Positions 18,101 through 28,520 of a DNA stretch of 64,000 nucleotides are shown piece by piece. This DNA comes from Saccharomyces paradoxus (Eukaryota > Ascomycota > Saccharomycetes > Saccharomycetales > Saccharomycetaceae). The first letter of the stretch is position 1, and each line of letters opens with the position of its first letter. Location of the stretch: the NCBI RefSeq assembly GCF_002079055.1, contig NC_047494.1:124001-188000 (forward strand), read 5' to 3'. Below the pieces are notes generated by a model that did no database searches, was not told the origin of the DNA, and was given only the letters and a program-made list of their open reading frames with translations. Both the position numbers and the translations under genes were made by a program.

Positions 18101-20982
18101 AAGAACGAGAAGGAACGTTAGAGAAATTACATTCAAAGAATGACCAACTAATAAAGCAAATAGCAGATTTGAACTGCGACATTTCCAAGGAACAGAGCTC
18201 CCAATCATTGATCAAGGAATCTAAATTCAAATTAGAAGGTGAAATAAAAAGGTTGAAAGATATCATAAACTCGAAAGAGAAAGAAATAAAATCCTTCAAC
18301 GATAAATTAAGCTCCTCAGAAGAGGATCTAGATATCAAATTAGTCACTTTAGAGAAAAATTGCAACATTGCGATGTCAAGGCTTCAATCTCTGGTGACAG
18401 AAAATTCAGATTTGCGCTCGAAGAACGATAGTTTTAAGAAAGAAAAGACATTATTGAATAATCAACTGAGAAATAAGGAAAATGAACTGATAAAGATGAA
18501 AGAAAAGATAGATAACCACAAAAAAGAACTTGCAACATTTTCCAAGCAAAGAGATGAAGCAGTTAGTGAACACAGTAAAATCACCGCTGAACTGAGAGAG
18601 ACAAGAATCCAACTTGCTGAGTATAAATCTGACTGTCAAAAGATTAAAGATGAATATTCCAACTTCCAAAAACAAATGAAGGAGCAAGAGCAAAAGAAAA
18701 GGAACAGTTTAGTTGGATCTTTGAATGATAATAAGGTTAAAGAATTAGAAACCCGGTTATCACAGGAAATATCCTTAAATCAATATTTGAACAAACGGAT
18801 ATCAGGCACTTCAGTAGAATCACATATTTCGTCTACTAGACGTTCCATATCATATTCCGACGACTCGGTTGATAAAGAAGATGTAATAAAAAAGTATTAC
18901 GACCTTCAACTAGCATTTACGGAGATAACTAGGAGCTTAGAGAATGAAATCGAAGAAAAGAAGAGCTTGATTTCTAGATTAAGATTTACTGAAACAAGGC
19001 TAGCATCCTCGTCATTTGAAGATCAAAAGATTAAAGCTCAAATGAAGAAATTGAAAAAATTAGTTCAGGATATAGATCCTAGCATTCCGCTGGATAGCAT
19101 TCTGGAGGAGCCACTAAAAAATACCTCTGGTAGGGAATCTGATATTAACAAATTAATGCTGGAAGTCGACTATTTAAAAAGACAATTAGATATCGAAACA
19201 AGAGCTCATTACGATGCAGAAAATGCCATCTCTGCTTTACATAGTAAATTTCGAAAGATCCAAGGGGAAAATTCCCTGTCATCTTCTGACATTTACAAAT
19301 TGAAGTTCGAAGCCAGTGAGGAAAGAGTCAAATCCTTGGAAGACAAGCTGAAAACTATGCCTTTGCGTGATCGAACAAACTTACCTGTCGGAGATATCAT
19401 AAAGAACCGTGATAGCATATCGAAATACGAAGAAGAAATCCGCTATTATAAACTTGAAAACTACAAACTTCAGGAAATATTAAATGAGTCAAATGGGAAA
19501 TTGAGCCAACTCACCCTTGACTTAAGGCAATCGAAATCCAAAGAGGCCCTACTTAGTGAACAATTAGACAGATTACAGAAAGACCTTGAATCTATTGAGC
19601 GCCAAAAAGAATTACTATCGTCCACCATAAAACAGCAGAAACAACAATTCGAAAATTGTATGGACGATCTACAAGGGAATGAACTGCGGCTAAGAGAGCA
19701 TATTCACGCACTAAAACAGGCTGAGGAGGACGTAAAGAATATGGCCTCTATCATTGAAAAATTGAAAACTCAAAATAAGCAAAAGGAAAAGTTGATCTGG
19801 GAGCGTGAAATGGAAAGAAATGATTCAGAAATGCAATTACAGGAAACTCTACTGGAGTTAAAGAGAGTTCAAGATGTAAAGAAGATTCTGAGTGATGATT
19901 TGGCCCATTTGAAGGAGCGATTGAGCGCGGTAGATGATAGATCTCAATATACAGATGAAATTAACAGATTAAAGGAAGAATTGAACTGCTCTTTGAAGGC
20001 TGAAACCAATTTAAAAAAAGAGTTTGCAACCCTTAAGTACAAACTAGAAACTTCAAATAATGATTATGAGGCGAAAATCTCCGATTTGTTGAAGCAGCTT
20101 GATCATTATACAAAAGTGGTGGAAATGTTGAACAATGAAAAAGATGCTATCTCTCTTGGAGAAAAAGAACTTTACCAAAAATACGAAGCCCTCGACGCCG
20201 AATGCGAGTCACTAAAAGTTAAGATAGGGTCTTTGACAAAAATCAAGCAAGAATTGGAATCCGACTTGAATCAAAAGACTGATGCACTAGAGTTATCAAG
20301 AGCAGCACTCTCAAGTTCTACACAAAAGAATAAAGAGATTTCTGAAAAAATTAAGTATTTGGAGGAAACACTACAATTACAAATGGAACAGAATTCAAGG
20401 AATGGGGAGTTAGTCAAAAAATTGCAGGATACCTGCAGTGGATATAAAGAGAAATTCGATGATGAGAAGCAGAAAAATATTGATTTATATGAAGAAAACC
20501 AAACTTTACAAAAACTCCATACCGACTTACAGTCCCATCTAGAGAACTTGCAAGATAGATTATCAGACACTACCGAAAAAAATGCATGGTTATCTAAGAT
20601 CCATGAATTAGAAAATATGGTAAGCCTAGAAACGGACTTGAAATATGAAGAAATGAAAAAGAACAAGAGTTTGGAGAGAGTAGTGGAGGAGTTACAAACT
20701 AAGAACTCTCAACAAACAGATGTCATAGAACTAGCTAACAAAAATAGAAGCGAATTTGAGGAGGCTACTTTAAAATACGAGGCTCAAATCTCTGAATTAG
20801 AGAAGTATATATCTCAACAAGAGCTCGAGATGAAGAAATCGATTAGAGATAATTCTTCGTACCACGACAAAGTGCAAGAAATGGCCCAAGAAATTGAATT
20901 CTGGAAAAGCCGTTATGAATCTACCATCATAGGCTCGAAAAATATTGATAGTAACAATGCGCAGGGTAAAGTTTTTAGTTAA
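15196..20982 (+). CDS. MYO1: Type II myosin heavy chain (Myo1)
   Basis: Myo1 forms the contractile actomyosin ring at the bud neck and directs septum formation. The 1928-residue protein has a motor domain to about residue 780: P-loop GESGAGKT at 180-187, switch I NNNSSRFGKF near 235-245, switch II DIAGFEIF near 464-471, and the SH1-helix region QLRCNGVLEGIR near 705. A single IQ-like segment near 795-815 is followed by a long coiled-coil tail from about 860 to 1905, interrupted by Pro-containing breaks. Length equals S. cerevisiae Myo1, but the N-terminal 155 residues differ at more than a dozen sites from my memory of S288C. It converges on MAS2. Confidence 0.98.
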   Translation: MTGGQSCSSNMIVWIPDEREVFIKGELMSTDISKNKFTGQEEQIGIVRPLDSTEATNLVQVRISDVFPVNPSTFDKVENMSELTHLNEPSVLYNLEKRYNCDLIYTYSGLFLVAINPYHNLNLYSEDHISLYHNKHNRSSKSGLNEGAHEKLPPHIFAIAEEAYENLLSEGKDQSILVTGESGAGKTENTKKILQYLASITSGTSSNVVSANGSSIVESFEMKILQSNPILESFGNAQTVRNNNSSRFGKFIKIEFNEHGMINGAHIEWYLLEKSRIVHQNSKERNYHIFYQLLSGLDDSELKNLCLKSRNIKDYKILSNSNQDLIPGINDVENFKALLSALNIIGFSKEQVKWIFQVVAIILLIGNIEFVSDRAEQASFKNDVSAICSNLGVNEKDFQTAILRPRSKAGKEWVSQSKNSQQAKFILNALSRNLYERLFGFIVDMINKNLDHGGATLNYIGLLDIAGFEIFENNSFEQLCINYTNEKLQQFFNNHMFVLEQSEYLKENIQWDYIDYGKDLQLTIDLIENKGPPTGVLPLLDEEAVLPKSTDESFYSKLISTWDQNSSKFKRSKLRNGFILKHYAGDVEYTVEGWLSKNKDPLNDNLLSLLSASQNDIISKLFQLEGEKSSSAGAEANISTQEVKKSARTSTFKTTSSRHREQQITLLNQLASTHPHFVRCIIPNNVKKAKTFNRKLILDQLRCNGVLEGIRLAREGYPNRIAFQEFFQRYRILYPENSVSTSLTSKSKTNTKQNCEFLLTSLQLDTKVYKIGNTKLFFKAGVLADLEKQKDVTLNNIMIKLTAAIRGCTIRKEVTSHLQKLRNTRVIGNTFRLYNQLVKEDPWFSLFIRIKPLLISSNDMTRTKKYNEQINKLKNDLQEMESKKKFLEGKHQKTVNELKDTQELLNQEKENLQRNESLLNRVKASSGTLQKQFDDLVSEKDEINRQKLKITQNLENANQTIQGLQETVKEREGTLEKLHSKNDQLIKQIADLNCDISKEQSSQSLIKESKFKLEGEIKRLKDIINSKEKEIKSFNDKLSSSEEDLDIKLVTLEKNCNIAMSRLQSLVTENSDLRSKNDSFKKEKTLLNNQLRNKENELIKMKEKIDNHKKELATFSKQRDEAVSEHSKITAELRETRIQLAEYKSDCQKIKDEYSNFQKQMKEQEQKKRNSLVGSLNDNKVKELETRLSQEISLNQYLNKRISGTSVESHISSTRRSISYSDDSVDKEDVIKKYYDLQLAFTEITRSLENEIEEKKSLISRLRFTETRLASSSFEDQKIKAQMKKLKKLVQDIDPSIPLDSILEEPLKNTSGRESDINKLMLEVDYLKRQLDIETRAHYDAENAISALHSKFRKIQGENSLSSSDIYKLKFEASEERVKSLEDKLKTMPLRDRTNLPVGDIIKNRDSISKYEEEIRYYKLENYKLQEILNESNGKLSQLTLDLRQSKSKEALLSEQLDRLQKDLESIERQKELLSSTIKQQKQQFENCMDDLQGNELRLREHIHALKQAEEDVKNMASIIEKLKTQNKQKEKLIWEREMERNDSEMQLQETLLELKRVQDVKKILSDDLAHLKERLSAVDDRSQYTDEINRLKEELNCSLKAETNLKKEFATLKYKLETSNNDYEAKISDLLKQLDHYTKVVEMLNNEKDAISLGEKELYQKYEALDAECESLKVKIGSLTKIKQELESDLNQKTDALELSRAALSSSTQKNKEISEKIKYLEETLQLQMEQNSRNGELVKKLQDTCSGYKEKFDDEKQKNIDLYEENQTLQKLHTDLQSHLENLQDRLSDTTEKNAWLSKIHELENMVSLETDLKYEEMKKNKSLERVVEELQTKNSQQTDVIELANKNRSEFEEATLKYEAQISELEKYISQQELEMKKSIRDNSSYHDKVQEMAQEIEFWKSRYESTIIGSKNIDSNNAQGKVFS

Positions 20983-21272
20983 ATCCTTTTCTTGAAATAT
21001 ATAGAAGCATTTTTTTTATCTTTTATACTGAAAATAATGATGAAATGTTTTGTATATACAGAATGAGAATATGCATTATTAGCAGAGAAAGACGACACAG
21101 GTGTTATATAATTAGCAGCATGAATTTTTTCACCCAGTACCTTTGATCGTAGTTTCAAGGGGGGTACATAAAATAAAGAAAACAACCGAATCAATAAATA
21201 AGTAACGAAAATGAAGTCTTTTCCTATCTTGAAATCTCCGGAATAAAAGTAAAAAAATACTTCTGAAGTTGT

Positions 21273-22721
21273 TCAAAACCAACCTTTTTTCTTGGGGCTA
21301 TCATTTTTGAAGGAGGAACTATTACCCAGTCCATATGCCTTCAGTACATTCTCCACATCGCCAAAAGATTCTCTATCTCCTTGCATTACAACGGTAGCTT
21401 TACCTCTACCATTGCCAGCATTATTTACACTACCAGTAAATATCATTTTGGCGACACGTGAGATATCATCCGGCTTCAAATCTTCAATCTTACTTATCAT
21501 TTCGTTAATTGGAATCTTGCGGCCATGCATGAGCACTTGTCTACCCATATCTTCCAATTCTACCAGCTTTGACTCTAGATTCATTAGTAATGAAGACTTC
21601 AGTTGGTTTTTAGCCCTAGAGACTTCGTCTTCAGTTAACCTCAAATCCTCATTAGCGAATGTGTTATACATTTGCTGTGCAATTACCTCAACTGCTTGCG
21701 GAGCTGCTTGTGGTATGCAAGATAATGAGATACCGAAAATACCTGAATCCGAATAAGAATGGTTGAACGCAACACAATTTTCAACAAAGTAGTACTGATT
21801 CAAAACATGAGTATACAAACGAGAATACATTCCCTTTCCCGGCCCACCAGCACTGAATGAGCCACCACCTCCAAGTAAAGTTTGTAATGTTGCTAAAGCA
21901 TAGATATCTGGATGATCTATAGGAAGACCTTCAAATCCGATCTGGATGTGGAATAATTCTGGTAAATTCCCAAACACGGGGGCTGGTGGAATACAACTTT
22001 CACCACCTGTGTAGTGGGCAGCCTTTTTGGTGATTGGAGGGTGGGTAGATTGCCAATCACCAAAATACTTGTCTGCAAGCTCTAAGGCCTTTTCGTGGGG
22101 AACACCAACAAATGCCGCGACAGTATTTTCTGGGGTGTAGAATTTATTTCTGTAATCCAACAAGTAGTATTTAGAAATGGAAGGAATGAGTTCTCTAGGG
22201 CAGATTAAAGGGGATCCCAAAGTCTCTCCGGAGTATGCTGCTGTGTGCAACAGCTCAGGTAACACCAGTTCAGGTTTCATCCAAACTTCATCGATTTCAT
22301 ACTCTGCAGAAAGCTTTTGTTCTTGAAGTTCTTGTTCAGTAATCTTAGGGAACCTCACGGTTTCTGACATTAATTTTAGCATCTTACCCACGTCCTGGTT
22401 GAAAACGGAAGCCTGGTACATCATATTTTCTCTGGACGAGGTACACTGGTAATTCCCACCCAGTAACTCCAACGTCTCTGCCATTGCTCTGCCCTCGATA
22501 TGCTCGGTTGATTTGAATGCGAGCCTATCCAAAATATGGGTACAGCCTTTCAAATTCCTACCTTCAAACCGGGATCCAGCATCAATGTATAGTCCTAAGG
22601 CACTAAAATGTCCAGGAGTATTTGACGTTGCCACTTTCAGTCCATTCGCTAGTGACGAAAGCTTGAAATTATCTGTTCTAGCGATGTTAGAGTACAATCT
22701 CCGAACACCGTTCCTTAACAT
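21273..22721 (-). CDS. MAS2: Mitochondrial processing peptidase alpha subunit
   Basis: Mas2 is the substrate-recognition subunit of the matrix peptidase that removes mitochondrial targeting peptides; catalysis is by Mas1. The 482-residue protein begins with a basic presequence ([17 protein letters not shown]). It has an M16-family fold but lacks the HxxEH zinc motif, as expected for an alpha subunit. The glycine-rich loop [18 protein letters not shown] lies at about 281-298 and is required for substrate binding. It shares a divergent 244-base promoter with THR1. Confidence 0.97.
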   Translation of the reverse strand: MLRNGVRRLYSNIARTDNFKLSSLANGLKVATSNTPGHFSALGLYIDAGSRFEGRNLKGCTHILDRLAFKSTEHIEGRAMAETLELLGGNYQCTSSRENMMYQASVFNQDVGKMLKLMSETVRFPKITEQELQEQKLSAEYEIDEVWMKPELVLPELLHTAAYSGETLGSPLICPRELIPSISKYYLLDYRNKFYTPENTVAAFVGVPHEKALELADKYFGDWQSTHPPITKKAAHYTGGESCIPPAPVFGNLPELFHIQIGFEGLPIDHPDIYALATLQTLLGGGGSFSAGGPGKGMYSRLYTHVLNQYYFVENCVAFNHSYSDSGIFGISLSCIPQAAPQAVEVIAQQMYNTFANEDLRLTEDEVSRAKNQLKSSLLMNLESKLVELEDMGRQVLMHGRKIPINEMISKIEDLKPDDISRVAKMIFTGSVNNAGNGRGKATVVMQGDRESFGDVENVLKAYGLGNSSSFKNDSPKKKGWF

Positions 22722-22864
22722 CTTTTATTTATTAACCAACTCTCTGCCTTGCGCTAACTTGGCCACCGACCCTGAAACACCATTCTTCTAATCCACCTGT
22801 GTAACCTTTTCACCTGAATTGTTCATTCTCGATACGCCTGCACGCCGGATGAAAAATTTGTGCA

Positions 22865-22871
22865 AGAGTCA
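22865..22871 (-). promoter_or_regulatory. Gcn4-like site (6/7) upstream of THR1
   Basis: AGAGTCA, read as TGACTCT on the other strand, matches the Gcn4 half-site core TGACTC and lies 95 bases upstream of the THR1 ATG. THR1 is an amino-acid biosynthesis gene of the kind Gcn4 controls. Confidence 0.55.
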
Positions 22872-22965
22872 TCATCTCGAAAAGATATAGAAATAAAACA
22901 ACTGCCCTTCTAACTTGGAGAATGGTTATAACATTAGCATAAAATAGAAATACGGACTATACAAA

Positions 22966-24039
22966 ATGGTTCGCGCTTTTAAAATCAAAGTTCCAGCTTC
23001 TTCTGCCAACATCGGCCCTGGGTACGATGTTCTTGGTGTCGGCCTTTCTCTATTCTTGGAGTTAGATGTCACCATCGACTCCAGCCAAGCTCATGAAACA
23101 AACGACGATCCCAACAACTGCAGGCTCTCTTACACCAAAGAGAGTGAAGGTTATTCCACCGTTCCATTGCGTTCTGATGCTAACTTGATTACCAGAACTG
23201 CGTTGTATGTGTTGCGTTGCAACAATATTAGAAACTTCCCCTCCGGAACCAAAGTCCACGTCTCCAATCCAATACCACTTGGCCGTGGATTGGGTTCCTC
23301 TGGTGCAGCTGTCGTGGCAGGTGTTATTTTGGGTAACGAAGTCGCCCAATTGGGTTTCTCTAAGCAACGTATGTTGGACTACTGTTTAATGATTGAACGT
23401 CATCCAGACAACATCACTGCTGCCATGATGGGGGGCTTTTGCGGTTCATTCCTAAGAGACTTGACTCCACAAGAGGTGGAGAGACGTGAAATCCCATTGT
23501 CTGAGGTGCTTCCAGAACCTTCTGGTGGTGAAGATACCGGTTTAGTTCCCCCACTGCCTCCCACCGATATCGGTAGACATGTCAAGTACCAATGGAATCC
23601 CGCCATCAAATGTATTGCCATCATCCCTCAATTTGAGTTGTCCACCGCAGACTCCAGAGGCGTTCTTCCAAAGGCCTATCCAACCCAGGACTTGGTTTTC
23701 AACTTGCAAAGGTTGGCCGTATTGACCACAGCTTTGACTATGGACCCACCTAATGCAGACTTAATCTACCCTGCCATGCAAGATCGCGTCCACCAACCTT
23801 ATAGAAAGACGTTGATTCCAGGTCTCACGGAAATTTTGTCCTGCGTCACTCCATCCACCTACCCTGGCCTATTGGGTATCTGCTTGTCAGGTGCAGGCCC
23901 AACCATCCTGGCTTTGGCCACTGAGAATTTCGAAGAAATCTCTCAAGAAATCATCAACAGATTCGCCAAAAACGGCATTAAGTGCTCCTGGAAACTACTG
24001 GAGCCTGCCTACGATGGTGCTAGCGTTGAGCAGAAATGA
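22966..24039 (+). CDS. THR1: Homoserine kinase
   Basis: Thr1 phosphorylates homoserine with ATP, the committed step toward threonine. The 357-residue protein is a GHMP kinase. The N-terminal strand VPASSANIGPGYDVLG is followed by the ATP loop PLGRGLGSSGAAVVAG at about 103-118 and a C-terminal LSGAGPTILAL glycine motif. Codon bias is strong. A short frame at 22922-22942 (MVITLA) precedes the start by 23 bases; whether it is transcribed is unknown. Confidence 0.98.
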   Translation: MVRAFKIKVPASSANIGPGYDVLGVGLSLFLELDVTIDSSQAHETNDDPNNCRLSYTKESEGYSTVPLRSDANLITRTALYVLRCNNIRNFPSGTKVHVSNPIPLGRGLGSSGAAVVAGVILGNEVAQLGFSKQRMLDYCLMIERHPDNITAAMMGGFCGSFLRDLTPQEVERREIPLSEVLPEPSGGEDTGLVPPLPPTDIGRHVKYQWNPAIKCIAIIPQFELSTADSRGVLPKAYPTQDLVFNLQRLAVLTTALTMDPPNADLIYPAMQDRVHQPYRKTLIPGLTEILSCVTPSTYPGLLGICLSGAGPTILALATENFEEISQEIINRFAKNGIKCSWKLLEPAYDGASVEQK

Positions 24040-24370
24040 AAAGTCCTTTGGCCCCAATATAATGCGTTAAATACTTCTGTAGACCAAATATATACTGTAA
24101 TTGACCGTTAACGGTTATTATGCTGAGTCTTCTGCAGTTACCCGTATTTTCTATCTATTTCGAAAATAAAAAATAAGTGAAAAGAACGAAATTTCACAAC
24201 CATTAACAATACAGATAATGAAACGAAGTTGTTTTCAGTCTCAATTCAAAAGATACATAGCCAAGGCCAGTTGATTGATTTAGCCAAAAGTATCATTCAA
24301 CGTAATATCCACAGGTGTTTTTTTCTCACCGGAAGGCGAATAAGATACAGGAGCTAGAGCGTGTAAGATA
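24040..24370 (+). promoter_or_regulatory. THR1-VMA16 intergenic region with Reb1 site
   Basis: A 331-base gap between two tandem genes. A perfect Reb1 site (TTACCCG) at 24138-24144 lies 227 bases before VMA16; Reb1 can open promoters and can also block read-through transcription. An 18-codon frame begins at 24218 and its use is unknown. Confidence 0.65.
24138..24144. promoter_or_regulatory. Reb1 binding site (TTACCCG)
   Basis: An exact match to the Reb1 core between THR1 and VMA16, about 100 bases downstream of the THR1 stop. Confidence 0.65.
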
Positions 24371-25012
24371 ATGAACAAGGAATCTAAAGATGATGATATG
24401 TCTTTGGGGAAGTTTTCCTTCTCCCACTTCCTATACTACTTGGTGCTAATAATAGTAACAGTGTATGGTTTGTACAAGCTTTTCACTGGACATGGATCCG
24501 ACATCAATTTCGGGAAGTTCTTGTTAAGGACATCCCCTTATATGTGGGCCAATCTTGGTATTGCCCTTTGCGTAGGCTTAAGTGTCGTGGGGGCAGCATG
24601 GGGTATTTTCATTACTGGTTCATCCATGATTGGTGCCGGTGTGCGTGCTCCAAGGATTACCACCAAGAATTTAATTTCCATTATTTTCTGTGAAGTGGTT
24701 GCCATTTACGGTCTGATTATTGCTATTGTCTTTTCTTCGAAATTGACTGTGGCTACTGCTGAAAACATGTACTCAAAATCAAATCTGTACACTGGTTATT
24801 CCCTTTTCTGGGCAGGTATTACTGTCGGCGCTTCCAATTTGATTTGTGGTATCGCTGTCGGTATCACCGGTGCTACTGCTGCCATTTCAGATGCTGCTGA
24901 TTCTGCATTGTTTGTCAAAATCTTGGTCATTGAAATTTTCGGGTCCATTTTAGGATTATTAGGTTTGATTGTTGGTTTATTGATGGCTGGTAAAGCTTCT
25001 GAATTTCAATAA
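24371..25012 (+). CDS. VMA16: V-ATPase V0 subunit c'' (proteolipid)
   Basis: This 213-residue proteolipid of the vacuolar proton pump was formerly called PPA1. Several hydrophobic helices are visible (about 18-38, 58-82, 101-123, 143-166 and 185-207), with the c''-specific extra N-terminal helix. The proton-carrying glutamate is Glu108 in [11 protein letters not shown], conserved in yeast c''. Glycine-rich helices ([23 protein letters not shown]) are typical of the family. It converges on RPN1. Confidence 0.97.
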   Translation: MNKESKDDDMSLGKFSFSHFLYYLVLIIVTVYGLYKLFTGHGSDINFGKFLLRTSPYMWANLGIALCVGLSVVGAAWGIFITGSSMIGAGVRAPRITTKNLISIIFCEVVAIYGLIIAIVFSSKLTVATAENMYSKSNLYTGYSLFWAGITVGASNLICGIAVGITGATAAISDAADSALFVKILVIEIFGSILGLLGLIVGLLMAGKASEFQ

Positions 25013-25269
25013 GCGCTCAAATCAGGCTTATCTTCTTCCGTTTTTAACGAGTTCTAGATAAGTGCATCCACATTTACTAATAGATATAATGAGATGTCTA
25101 AGATTCATGTGTATCTACATATGCACGTTCTCTTTTATTATCTAAAAATCATATTATATTAAGTAAAAGAAAAAAAAATGTACAACTATATAAATATATA
25201 TTTATTTTAAATGGTTTTGTGTTTTTTTTCTTCTAATATTTCAGTTGGTATTCCCTAATAGCTATTCGT

Positions 25270-28251
25270 TTACTCCTCTTCATGATAGTCAGGGTTCTTC
25301 TTTAAAATTACTACGCCCTCAATATGGCTCGTATAACTAATATATTCATCAGTTTCTAGTTCTGCTCTTTCGCCATGATTTAGTAAGACAGGAGTAGATT
25401 GTGTGATCCAACCAGTAATCTTTTTTGGCCTACCTGCTTGACCAACAGTTTCCACTGCTTGACCAACGCGCACATTAACCTTTATTGGTTCTCCTTCATC
25501 GTTTAATGCTAGAATAAACTTTGGCCTTATACCGGCATTCAACATGTAGAACAACTGGTGATGCTTCAACATAAAACTTGGCGATACCAAACCAACTGCG
25601 GTGGTTAATATTGATGCTAATGTGACCTTATTTAAAACGTGTGCATCATTGAATACATCCATTGTCATAGTACCCTTACCTAAATGCAATAATCCTTGTG
25701 CTAGTCTCGTGATAAACAAAGCATCTTGTTCACGTGAATAATAACTTGCCAACTGTCTTAATAGTTGAGCTAGCCTTGCATTGTTAGTACCGGCACCACA
25801 TAGACCCATGGCAAAAATTGAATTCATTGAAACCTCTAAATCAGCATCATGCGAAAAACGAGTTAAAGTATCGAAAACCTTCATTTGAGGATCAGATACA
25901 GAGACAATACCCATTGCTAAAGGCACCATACGACGGATGTGTTCATTACCATAATGCATTAGATGACCAAAATGACGTAAAGACATTTCTTTGCCAATAT
26001 CTTCACCAAGGGTTATCAAAGCAATACCCAAAACGGCATATGCGAGTTCGTCGACTATACCTGCTTCTTTTTCTTCTTCCTCGTCATCATTCTTTCCATC
26101 TGTAGTAGCATCCTTATCGGAAGATTTTCCCTTCTCTTCTTCAGTTTTTATCTCTTCTCCTTCTAAATCCCCTCCATCCTTCCTCTCCGTTACTTCTGCC
26201 TTGACTTCAACTTCGTCTCCTTCAGCATCAACCTCCATTTCATCGACTTCAACCTCAGCTTCTTCGTTCTTGGCAGTTTCGTTCACTTGCTCACCCAAGA
26301 AATCACTTATGCTATTGGTCTGTCCGTCAGCACCTTCTTCTTCATCTGCATCCTCTTCACCTTTTACGTTTTTAGGAGTTAGACGATGCAACAAATCTTG
26401 AATTAACAGAACATCACCTGTACCTGTATAAGCACATGATCCAACTAATACTTCAATTGCTGATGTCATTGGATGTTCGATGGCACTAATAGTTTCTAAA
26501 ACATCATCTACTTGTTCACCTTGGCCCATGTAAAGAATACCTAATGCAAGTGCCAAAAACCTTACCCAGTCGGTCTTCAATTCAATAGGTGTACGCTCTA
26601 AAAAGTTGTCCATGATAGAAGTTGTGATGTCACCATTACAGGTACCAACAAAAACATGAGCTAAAGCTAGAGAAGCCATAGCTGCAGTTTCAATAGGTAA
26701 ATCAGTGGATGCGGCAATTGGTAGTAACAAACCCAAAACTTCGTCATTCTTGCTACCAGCGAATGCGATACCCAGGCCAAGTATAGCTGCTGAACTAATT
26801 TTAGTGTCTGGGTTAGTAACATAATCCTGCAAAAGTAACAAAGCTGGTTCAACCTCGCCATCATGCACACCGGAAGCGGAAATACCGATACCTAATAACG
26901 CACCGGCTTTAACTTCTGGCTCATCAACGTATAAATACTTATCCAGCTGTTGCAAACCATCCAGATTCCATTGGTATATAGATCCGATACTAGCTACTGC
27001 GGAAGTCATACCGTCACCTTTTGTTTTATATACCCAATTATCATTATCCACAATTAATTTATCGTTACAATAACCCAAATTTAAGAACCCGTTGACAAAT
27101 GATGAAGCCAAATTTTGTTGAGCAGAATCTAGGCCGGCACTTGAGAATACAGATTTAGAACTATCCAAATGGCTCTTGTAAATGTCTTCTGGAACTTTCG
27201 GACCGGTTAAGTTCAATTCTTTAGCAAGATATAAAAAGTGTTCAGACAATTTACCGTTTCCAATTATATCTTGGACACCTTCATACTCAAACGATGTCTT
27301 TTGTGCTGCTAAAATGTAAGCTAATTGTTTATGCATTACTGGATCGCTGGTAGCATCAAAAACAGATCTGATCATATCTTCTTCTCCTAGCCTAACTGCC
27401 AAGGCAACAGCGTCTGTAAGTTCGTTCTGGGATAGATAAATAGAATATGCGGTTTTTAAAAAGGCGACATCTTCAGGAGGTGGCAAAAGTGGAACACACG
27501 CAACCATATATTGACAAACTCTTTGAAAAGTATTCTCATCGACGAATTGAGGTAGCTTATCAATCGACTCAATTTCCAAAAGTAAGTCTACAGCGTCTTC
27601 TTCACCATTGTGTTTCAAGAAGTATGGGACAATGTCTAAACATAGACGTAGAGTATCTTCCTTGGGAAATTCGAAACCGGTATTAACCACAGATCCATCA
27701 CTTTTAGATCCATCAGAGGATGTTTCATCCTCAGCGTCTTTTTCCACTTGATCATTATATACTTCGCCGATTTCTAAAGCTAAATGACGGATGTACTCAT
27801 GACCCCACCCTTCGAAATCAGAAATGTTGGAGAGCAATCTATATCTCAATGAATCGTGCTTACCATTTTCAGAGTATGTCATGGCCAGAATGGACAAGAC
27901 ATCCGCCAAAGAGGACTTCAAGTTCGAATCTGTCCATTTATCGTAGATAGAACATAGGTCTGGATATGCCGGACGAAGGAATTTCAAAGGTTTTGGAACC
28001 GCGGTCATAGAACTCGTAGAATTTTTAATTGATTCCTTTAAGGCGTTCAAAGACGCTTCATATAAAGATGAATCGTCTTCTTTCAGCCTTTCGACTAAAA
28101 GATCTAGATCTGTTTTAAGCTTTGCATCCTCTTCGGATAGTTGCTCCTCTTCCTCCTTTTTTTTATCCTTCTTATTAGGAGTCTGCTTTTCAGCATTTAT
28201 CTGCGATTGTTCGTCAGTATTCTGTTGTTTCTTATCACTTTTGTCCACCAT
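25270..28251 (-). CDS. RPN1: 26S proteasome regulatory subunit Rpn1
   Basis: Rpn1 is the large scaffold of the 19S base and docks ubiquitin receptors and shuttle factors. Starting at 28251 ([10 protein letters not shown]) it is 993 residues. The N-terminus is Lys/Glu-rich. Proteasome/cyclosome repeats form the toroid (for example [55 protein letters not shown]). They are interrupted at about 620-720 by a highly acidic insertion with runs such as [12 protein letters not shown] and [11 protein letters not shown] perfect PACE (Rpn4) site lies about 140 bases upstream, as for other proteasome genes. Confidence 0.98.
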   Translation of the reverse strand: MVDKSDKKQQNTDEQSQINAEKQTPNKKDKKKEEEEQLSEEDAKLKTDLDLLVERLKEDDSSLYEASLNALKESIKNSTSSMTAVPKPLKFLRPAYPDLCSIYDKWTDSNLKSSLADVLSILAMTYSENGKHDSLRYRLLSNISDFEGWGHEYIRHLALEIGEVYNDQVEKDAEDETSSDGSKSDGSVVNTGFEFPKEDTLRLCLDIVPYFLKHNGEEDAVDLLLEIESIDKLPQFVDENTFQRVCQYMVACVPLLPPPEDVAFLKTAYSIYLSQNELTDAVALAVRLGEEDMIRSVFDATSDPVMHKQLAYILAAQKTSFEYEGVQDIIGNGKLSEHFLYLAKELNLTGPKVPEDIYKSHLDSSKSVFSSAGLDSAQQNLASSFVNGFLNLGYCNDKLIVDNDNWVYKTKGDGMTSAVASIGSIYQWNLDGLQQLDKYLYVDEPEVKAGALLGIGISASGVHDGEVEPALLLLQDYVTNPDTKISSAAILGLGIAFAGSKNDEVLGLLLPIAASTDLPIETAAMASLALAHVFVGTCNGDITTSIMDNFLERTPIELKTDWVRFLALALGILYMGQGEQVDDVLETISAIEHPMTSAIEVLVGSCAYTGTGDVLLIQDLLHRLTPKNVKGEEDADEEEGADGQTNSISDFLGEQVNETAKNEEAEVEVDEMEVDAEGDEVEVKAEVTERKDGGDLEGEEIKTEEEKGKSSDKDATTDGKNDDEEEEKEAGIVDELAYAVLGIALITLGEDIGKEMSLRHFGHLMHYGNEHIRRMVPLAMGIVSVSDPQMKVFDTLTRFSHDADLEVSMNSIFAMGLCGAGTNNARLAQLLRQLASYYSREQDALFITRLAQGLLHLGKGTMTMDVFNDAHVLNKVTLASILTTAVGLVSPSFMLKHHQLFYMLNAGIRPKFILALNDEGEPIKVNVRVGQAVETVGQAGRPKKITGWITQSTPVLLNHGERAELETDEYISYTSHIEGVVILKKNPDYHEEE

Positions 28252-28389
28252 TTCTTTCAATTGTCTTCCAGTTTTATAGGAATCACACGTTATGGAGATT
28301 AATAGGCAAATCCGTAAAGTGAAGAATTATAGATTTGACCGAATTGCTTAATTACTTATACCCTTCTTTGTCAAATTTCGTGCTCATCT

Positions 28390-28398
28390 TTTGCCACC
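28390..28398 (-). promoter_or_regulatory. PACE element for Rpn4 (GGTGGCAAA)
   Basis: An exact proteasome-associated control element, read toward RPN1, about 140 bases before its ATG. It ties RPN1 to the Rpn4 feedback circuit. Confidence 0.9.
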
Positions 28399-28520
28399 GT
28401 GGAATATATCGCTTTATACGAAACATGAACTTATTATAATATCAATTATATATACACAAAGTATGTAAATATGAAAATGTTTCATGAAAGTCTTTATCAG
28501 ATAAGCTGCAAATAGTCAAT